Shown here: positions 60,894 through 64,000 of the stretch, piece by piece
Numbering within the stretch: the stretch's first letter is position 1
How the letters are laid out: each line of letters starts with the position of its first letter
The notes under the pieces: model-generated
What the model was told of the DNA's origin: nothing
Seen by the model: the letters and a program-made list of their open reading frames with translations, nothing else
Databases searched by the model: none
NCBI GenBank assembly: GCA_021323655.1
Contig: JAJPKO010000058.1
Location: forward strand, 1 to 64,000
Source of the DNA: Acidobacteriaceae bacterium
GTDB taxonomy: Bacteria > Acidobacteriota > Terriglobia > Terriglobales > Acidobacteriaceae
DNA: 64,000 nt
Direction: 5' to 3'
Translations under genes and position numbers: made by a program

Positions 60894-60957
60894 GGACGAT
60901 TCGTCCTTGATCCGGGTATGTCCTATAAATAATTTGGTAATTGGGGCATGCTATAAT
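60894..60957 (+). promoter_or_regulatory. Palindrome and -10 box upstream of the IclR gene
   Basis: GGACGATTCGTCC (60894-60906) is a perfect palindrome around T, and GTCC eight bases before it adds a second half-site. TATAAT (60952-60957) ends only five bases before the ATG at 60963, so the transcript would start at or just after that ATG. No good -35 lies at 17-base spacing. The palindrome is a candidate IclR operator shared with the divergent TonB receptor gene. Confidence 0.4.
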
Positions 60958-60962
60958 CGGTC

Positions 60963-61790
60963 ATGCAAATCATGTCGGGACCGAGAACCCAGTCGGTGCC
61001 GGCCTTGGAGCGAGGGCTCCTGATCCTGGAGCACCTGGCCCAGTCCCGGCGAGGGGTCACTCTTTCGCAACTCACTTCCAGGCTACAATTGCCCCGAAGC
61101 AGCGGACATGCGCTTCTGCTCACCTATCAGCGCTGCGGGTACGTACAACGCGACAAGGAGACGGGCCGGTATCGCCTTGGTTCACGCCTCCATACGCTTG
61201 CCAATATGGCGCTTGCCGGCCACTCGCTCCGCAGCCATTGCTCCTCGTTTCTCCATAGCCTGATGCGGGAGACCGGCGCCACCGTACATTTGGCCGTCAT
61301 GGAAGATGGGGAAGTGATCCTCATCGATCGCGTGGAGCCCAACGGCAACGCAAGGCTGGCTACATGGATCGGTAAGCGCATGGGTCTGCATTGTACGGCC
61401 GTCGGTAAAGCAATCATTGCTCATCTTCCCCCGAGCGTCCTCGAGGAACTCATACAGAAACAGGGAATGATACGCTACAACGAAAACACTATTGCCTCCA
61501 TGCGCAAACTCCGCATCGCATGCGAACAGATTCGCCAGCTCGGCTACGCCGTTGACGATGAAGAAGAAGAGATTGGCGTGCGTTGCATCGGCGCCCCGGT
61601 TTACAACGACAAGGGTGACGTAGTGGCCGCAATCAGCATCTCCGGCGGCAAAACCCAATTCGAAGAAATCCCCGCCAAAGCTGAAGTTGTCAAACGGACC
61701 GCTGCTCTGCTTTCCCAGCACATGGGCCCACTGTGGGAAGAACTTTCTGCAAGCGATGAACTACACCGCAGGAACCCGTTCCCCGAGTAA
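60963..61790 (+). CDS. IclR-family transcriptional regulator
   Basis: 275 residues with the two-domain IclR layout. A winged helix-turn-helix comes first (SVPALERGLLILEHLAQSRR, GVTLSQLTSRLQLPRSSGHA, DKETGRYRLGSRLHTLA). The effector domain follows (ETGATVHLAVMEDGEVILID, MGLHCTAVGKAIIAHLPP, YAVDDEEEEIGVRCIGAPVY, GDVVAAISISGGKTQFEEIP). IclR proteins bind small metabolites such as sugar acids or aromatic acids and control adjacent catabolic genes. Start: ATG 60963 or ATG 60972. A TATAAT box lies so close that the mRNA may be leaderless, favouring 60972 or initiation at the 5' end. Likely targets are the divergent TonB receptor and the convergent GH39/SDR genes. Confidence 0.9.
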   Translation: MQIMSGPRTQSVPALERGLLILEHLAQSRRGVTLSQLTSRLQLPRSSGHALLLTYQRCGYVQRDKETGRYRLGSRLHTLANMALAGHSLRSHCSSFLHSLMRETGATVHLAVMEDGEVILIDRVEPNGNARLATWIGKRMGLHCTAVGKAIIAHLPPSVLEELIQKQGMIRYNENTIASMRKLRIACEQIRQLGYAVDDEEEEIGVRCIGAPVYNDKGDVVAAISISGGKTQFEEIPAKAEVVKRTAALLSQHMGPLWEELSASDELHRRNPFPE

Positions 61791-61837
61791 ACCCTGCAGA
61801 GGGCGAACCTGTACACCCTCCGCTCTCCGCCGCGTAG

Positions 61838-63262
61838 CTACCGGCTTCCCAGCAACTGCTTCTCCCAATCGATCGGCTCCATGGCCCAGGATTCGATGCC
61901 GTATGGCCCCAGGTTGATCTCGAGAGGCTGCCCGCTCGATGTGACGTGCACATCCGGCAGCGGCCGCAAGCGCGAGTTTTCGTCCTGCGATGATGCTTCG
62001 GCATCAAGCATCCGACGATGGGCAACCAGCGGCTCCTTCAGATCACGCACATCCATTTTGAGCTTCACTGGCTGGGGCGAGTAATTCCAGAAAATCAGGT
62101 TATATGTCTTGTACTCGTCGTCATACGCGAGGAACGCATGCACAGCCTCGTCGTTTGAATTCGCGCCCAGGCGCTCGCCGGTCACTCTCGCCAGCAGCTC
62201 GAATGTGAAGTAATCGGGCCGCATGACGTTCTGGTAATCAAATAGGCCGGAATATTGTGGCATGCGGTTCCACCAGCTCGCCATGAACGAAGCCCCCCCG
62301 GGCGAAAAGAACGGCAGAAACTGTGAGCGCTCCACATGGTAGTCGCGAATGTGATAGAAGCAGGAGTACGTCAGCCCCGCTTCCTTCATGCGCCACGCCG
62401 TCTCGGCCACAAACGCCGGTTGAATGCGAACATCTTTTGGCGGCACGGTAAGGGCCATATTCCATTCATCGAGAATCGTCTCCGGATGCAATGATGTATG
62501 CTGCGCCAGCAATGCCTTCACCCCATAAATGGTGCCTTCGATGGCCTTGGGATCGTTGTTATAGATGTGCCACGAAACAAAGTCGAGCCGCACCTTCTCC
62601 TTGTCGGCATAGGCAATCAACGCCGGCAGGATCGGCGACTTCCAGCCCGCCACTGCCGGCCCGCCTACATGCGCAGTGGGATCGGTGCGCAGCACTGCCT
62701 CGATGGTATGGCGGTAATAGCGGGTGTAGTTCTCGGGAGTATAGCGGTTGGGGGAACCGCCCATCTCGCCAATATCACCCTCGTTGCCGACCTCCCAGTA
62801 AAACCCCGTGAGTCCCTTCTGCTTGTAATGGTCCACCATCGCAGAAATAAGTTGCTCCCACTGCGCGTAGTCGTTCGGATCGATCACGTCCTGGTCGACC
62901 TTGGGATACAGCACCTTCGGCTTGATGGTAATGGTCATCAAAGGAATAGCACCCGCCTGGATAATGTCATCGACAGATTGATCAAGCGTGTCGAAGTGGT
63001 ACTGCCCCGGTGCGGGTAGCAGATCGAAGTATTCCTGAACAAAGATCCGGATTAAATGAGGGTGGAGCGCGCGTATCTCGGCCACGCGGCTGTGGAAGAT
63101 GGGGTCCGGCGACAGTCCTCCCTGTCCCAGCGCGATGTGATCCATCTCCATCCGCCCCGCGTCCTTGCCAAAATCCAGAGTCAGCGTAGTGCTGCGCGTT
63201 TGGGCCACAGCGCTGGCCAAACCAATAGCCAAAGCAAGCAATAGGCTTCCTTTGCGTTTCAT
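61838..63262 (-). CDS. Secreted GH39-like glycoside hydrolase (clan GH-A)
   Basis: About 474 residues from ATG 63262, with GGAAGGAG six to seven bases upstream; longer frames run into the SDR gene. Signal peptide RKGSLLLALAIGLASAVAQ. The barrel starts IRALHPHLIRIFVQEYFDLL and has the acid/base Glu in GFYWEVGNEGDIGEMGG and the nucleophile Glu in HPETILDEWNMALTV, the pattern of clan GH-A families such as GH39 (beta-xylosidase, alpha-L-iduronidase). VRLDFVSWHIYNNDPKAIEG also fits GH39. A small C-terminal beta-domain follows (YKTYNLIFWNYSPQPVKLKM). It is probably a periplasmic exo-glycosidase; xyloside is only a guess. The SDR gene lies 78 bases upstream in the same direction. Confidence 0.82.
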   Translation of the reverse strand: MKRKGSLLLALAIGLASAVAQTRSTTLTLDFGKDAGRMEMDHIALGQGGLSPDPIFHSRVAEIRALHPHLIRIFVQEYFDLLPAPGQYHFDTLDQSVDDIIQAGAIPLMTITIKPKVLYPKVDQDVIDPNDYAQWEQLISAMVDHYKQKGLTGFYWEVGNEGDIGEMGGSPNRYTPENYTRYYRHTIEAVLRTDPTAHVGGPAVAGWKSPILPALIAYADKEKVRLDFVSWHIYNNDPKAIEGTIYGVKALLAQHTSLHPETILDEWNMALTVPPKDVRIQPAFVAETAWRMKEAGLTYSCFYHIRDYHVERSQFLPFFSPGGASFMASWWNRMPQYSGLFDYQNVMRPDYFTFELLARVTGERLGANSNDEAVHAFLAYDDEYKTYNLIFWNYSPQPVKLKMDVRDLKEPLVAHRRMLDAEASSQDENSRLRPLPDVHVTSSGQPLEINLGPYGIESWAMEPIDWEKQLLGSR

Positions 63263-63339
63263 CCATCCACTCCTTCCAAAAAGAACGCGGGTGTATCCTC
63301 GCCAATTCGTCGCGATACGCTCTGCTCCCATCTTGCTTA

Positions 63340-64000
63340 TCATTCTTTCTGGGTCCATTTTCTTGCCGAGCTCGCCGTCCATCCACCGTCAACAGGCAGC
63401 GTCGCTCCGGTGACATAGGAGGCTTCATCGGAGGCCAGAAACAGGGCTGCCCATGCCACTTCCTCCGGATAGCCAACACGCCCGAGCGTGGTCTGATCGC
63501 ACTGCCACTGATAATGCGGATCGTCCGGCCCTTCCGCAATGCGCGTTTGGATCGGTCCCGGGCAGAGCGAGTTGATACGAACGTTGTCGAGGCCGTAGTC
63601 GTAGCACACGCTCATGGTGTAGCCCAGCAGAGCCGCCTTCGTAGCCGTGTAGGCGGCGGAGGTCATCATCCCTTCCATAGCCTGGATCGAGACTACGTTT
63701 ATAATCGAGCCTGCCTTTTGCGCAATCATGTACGGCAGCACCGCCTGAGTAAAGTAATGGGTGCCCATCAGCGCTACATCGATGCATCTGCGCCATTCTT
63801 CGTCCGTAGAGTCCAGCGCGCCATGAAAGTCGGGCATAAGATACGCCGCATTGTTGCACAGCACGTCGATGCGTCCCGTTTGTGCCGCAGCCAACTCGAC
63901 TGCATGCCGCACATCTTCCCGCTTCGAGACATCACTGCGCGCGAAAGCCGCACGCCCGCCTGACGACTCAATGCCATCAACAACCTGGCAACCGGTTTCC
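63340..64000 (-). CDS. Short-chain dehydrogenase/reductase (5' end outside window)
   Basis: The frame is open from the stop at 63340 to the last base of the window, at least 219 residues, so the start and the TGxxxGIG loop are missing. Visible motifs: AFARSDVSKREDVRHAVELA, GRIDVLCNNAAYLM (NNAG-type), GSIINVVSIQAMEG (Ser), AAYTATKAALLGYTMSVCYD (YxxxK catalytic pair), VRINSLCPGPIQTRI, and the end YVTGATLPVDGGWTASS. All are classical NAD(P)-dependent SDR features. It likely oxidises a sugar or sugar acid and would be co-transcribed with the GH39-like gene. Confidence 0.88.
   Translation of the reverse strand, partial: ETGCQVVDGIESSGGRAAFARSDVSKREDVRHAVELAAAQTGRIDVLCNNAAYLMPDFHGALDSTDEEWRRCIDVALMGTHYFTQAVLPYMIAQKAGSIINVVSIQAMEGMMTSAAYTATKAALLGYTMSVCYDYGLDNVRINSLCPGPIQTRIAEGPDDPHYQWQCDQTTLGRVGYPEEVAWAALFLASDEASYVTGATLPVDGGWTASSARKWTQKE

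Overview
The window looks like chromosomal DNA of an Acidobacteriota bacterium (Terriglobia-type). This is an inference from gene content. The DNA is moderately GC-rich. It carries two large Oar-like TonB-dependent receptors with N-terminal carboxypeptidase-regulatory-like domains, many secreted carbohydrate-active enzymes, a BNR-repeat protein ending in Ig-like domains of a kind common in that phylum, several Gfo/Idh/MocA oxidoreductases, and frequent TTG or GTG starts behind good Shine-Dalgarno sequences. There are no rRNA or tRNA genes, no CRISPR array and no recognisable defence island. Apart from phosphoenolpyruvate carboxylase, nearly everything concerns capture and breakdown of carbohydrates.

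0-6 kb: the tail of an IS256-family transposase with its right end, a decayed alpha/beta-hydrolase remnant, ppc (reverse), a secreted TPR protein (reverse) and a DeoR-family repressor. 6-17.5 kb, all reverse: a secreted beta-helix protein, a double-SIS sugar isomerase/deaminase, then a tight operon of an AlsE-like epimerase, a GRP-family sugar transporter and a fused RpiB-ROK protein, followed by a 1103-residue BNR-repeat protein. The epimerase, isomerase and kinase together match the known D-allose route (kinase, aldose-6-P isomerase, allulose-6-P 3-epimerase). 17.6-21.7 kb is a decay zone: a truncated enolase-superfamily gene, an intact APC permease, an internally deleted Gfo/Idh gene and a ROK regulator frameshifted at a run of eight G.

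21.7-30.2 kb: a two-domain esterase and a HAD phosphatase (forward), two overlapping amidohydrolase genes, one of which has lost its metal ligands, and the first TonB receptor (reverse). 30.4-36.4 kb, forward: an operon of Gfo/Idh, ApbE, DoxX, Gfo/Idh and a neutral-ceramidase-like hydrolase behind a near-consensus promoter. The first Gfo/Idh lacks the catalytic Lys and His kept by the second. 37-40.5 kb: a DegT aminotransferase, an NAD-dependent epimerase and a DHDPS-family aldolase. 40.6-51.2 kb: divergent operons, with an MFS carrier, Gfo/Idh and GH3 glucosidase on one side and a Tat lipoprotein TIM barrel, a Tat-exported enolase-superfamily enzyme, a CocE/NonD hydrolase and an EamA carrier on the other.

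51.2-64 kb: a secreted six-hairpin glycosidase-like protein, a mutarotase-like protein, a half-size EamA transporter pair, an aspartoacylase-type deacylase, the second TonB receptor, an IclR regulator, a GH39-like glycosidase and an SDR that runs off the window. Overall the picture is outer-membrane uptake of oligosaccharides, periplasmic hydrolysis and oxidation by Tat-exported cofactor enzymes, uptake by several carriers, and cytoplasmic isomerisation and aldol cleavage. The most unusual points are the RpiB-ROK fusion and two separate pairings of an intact enzyme with a catalytically degenerate relative.
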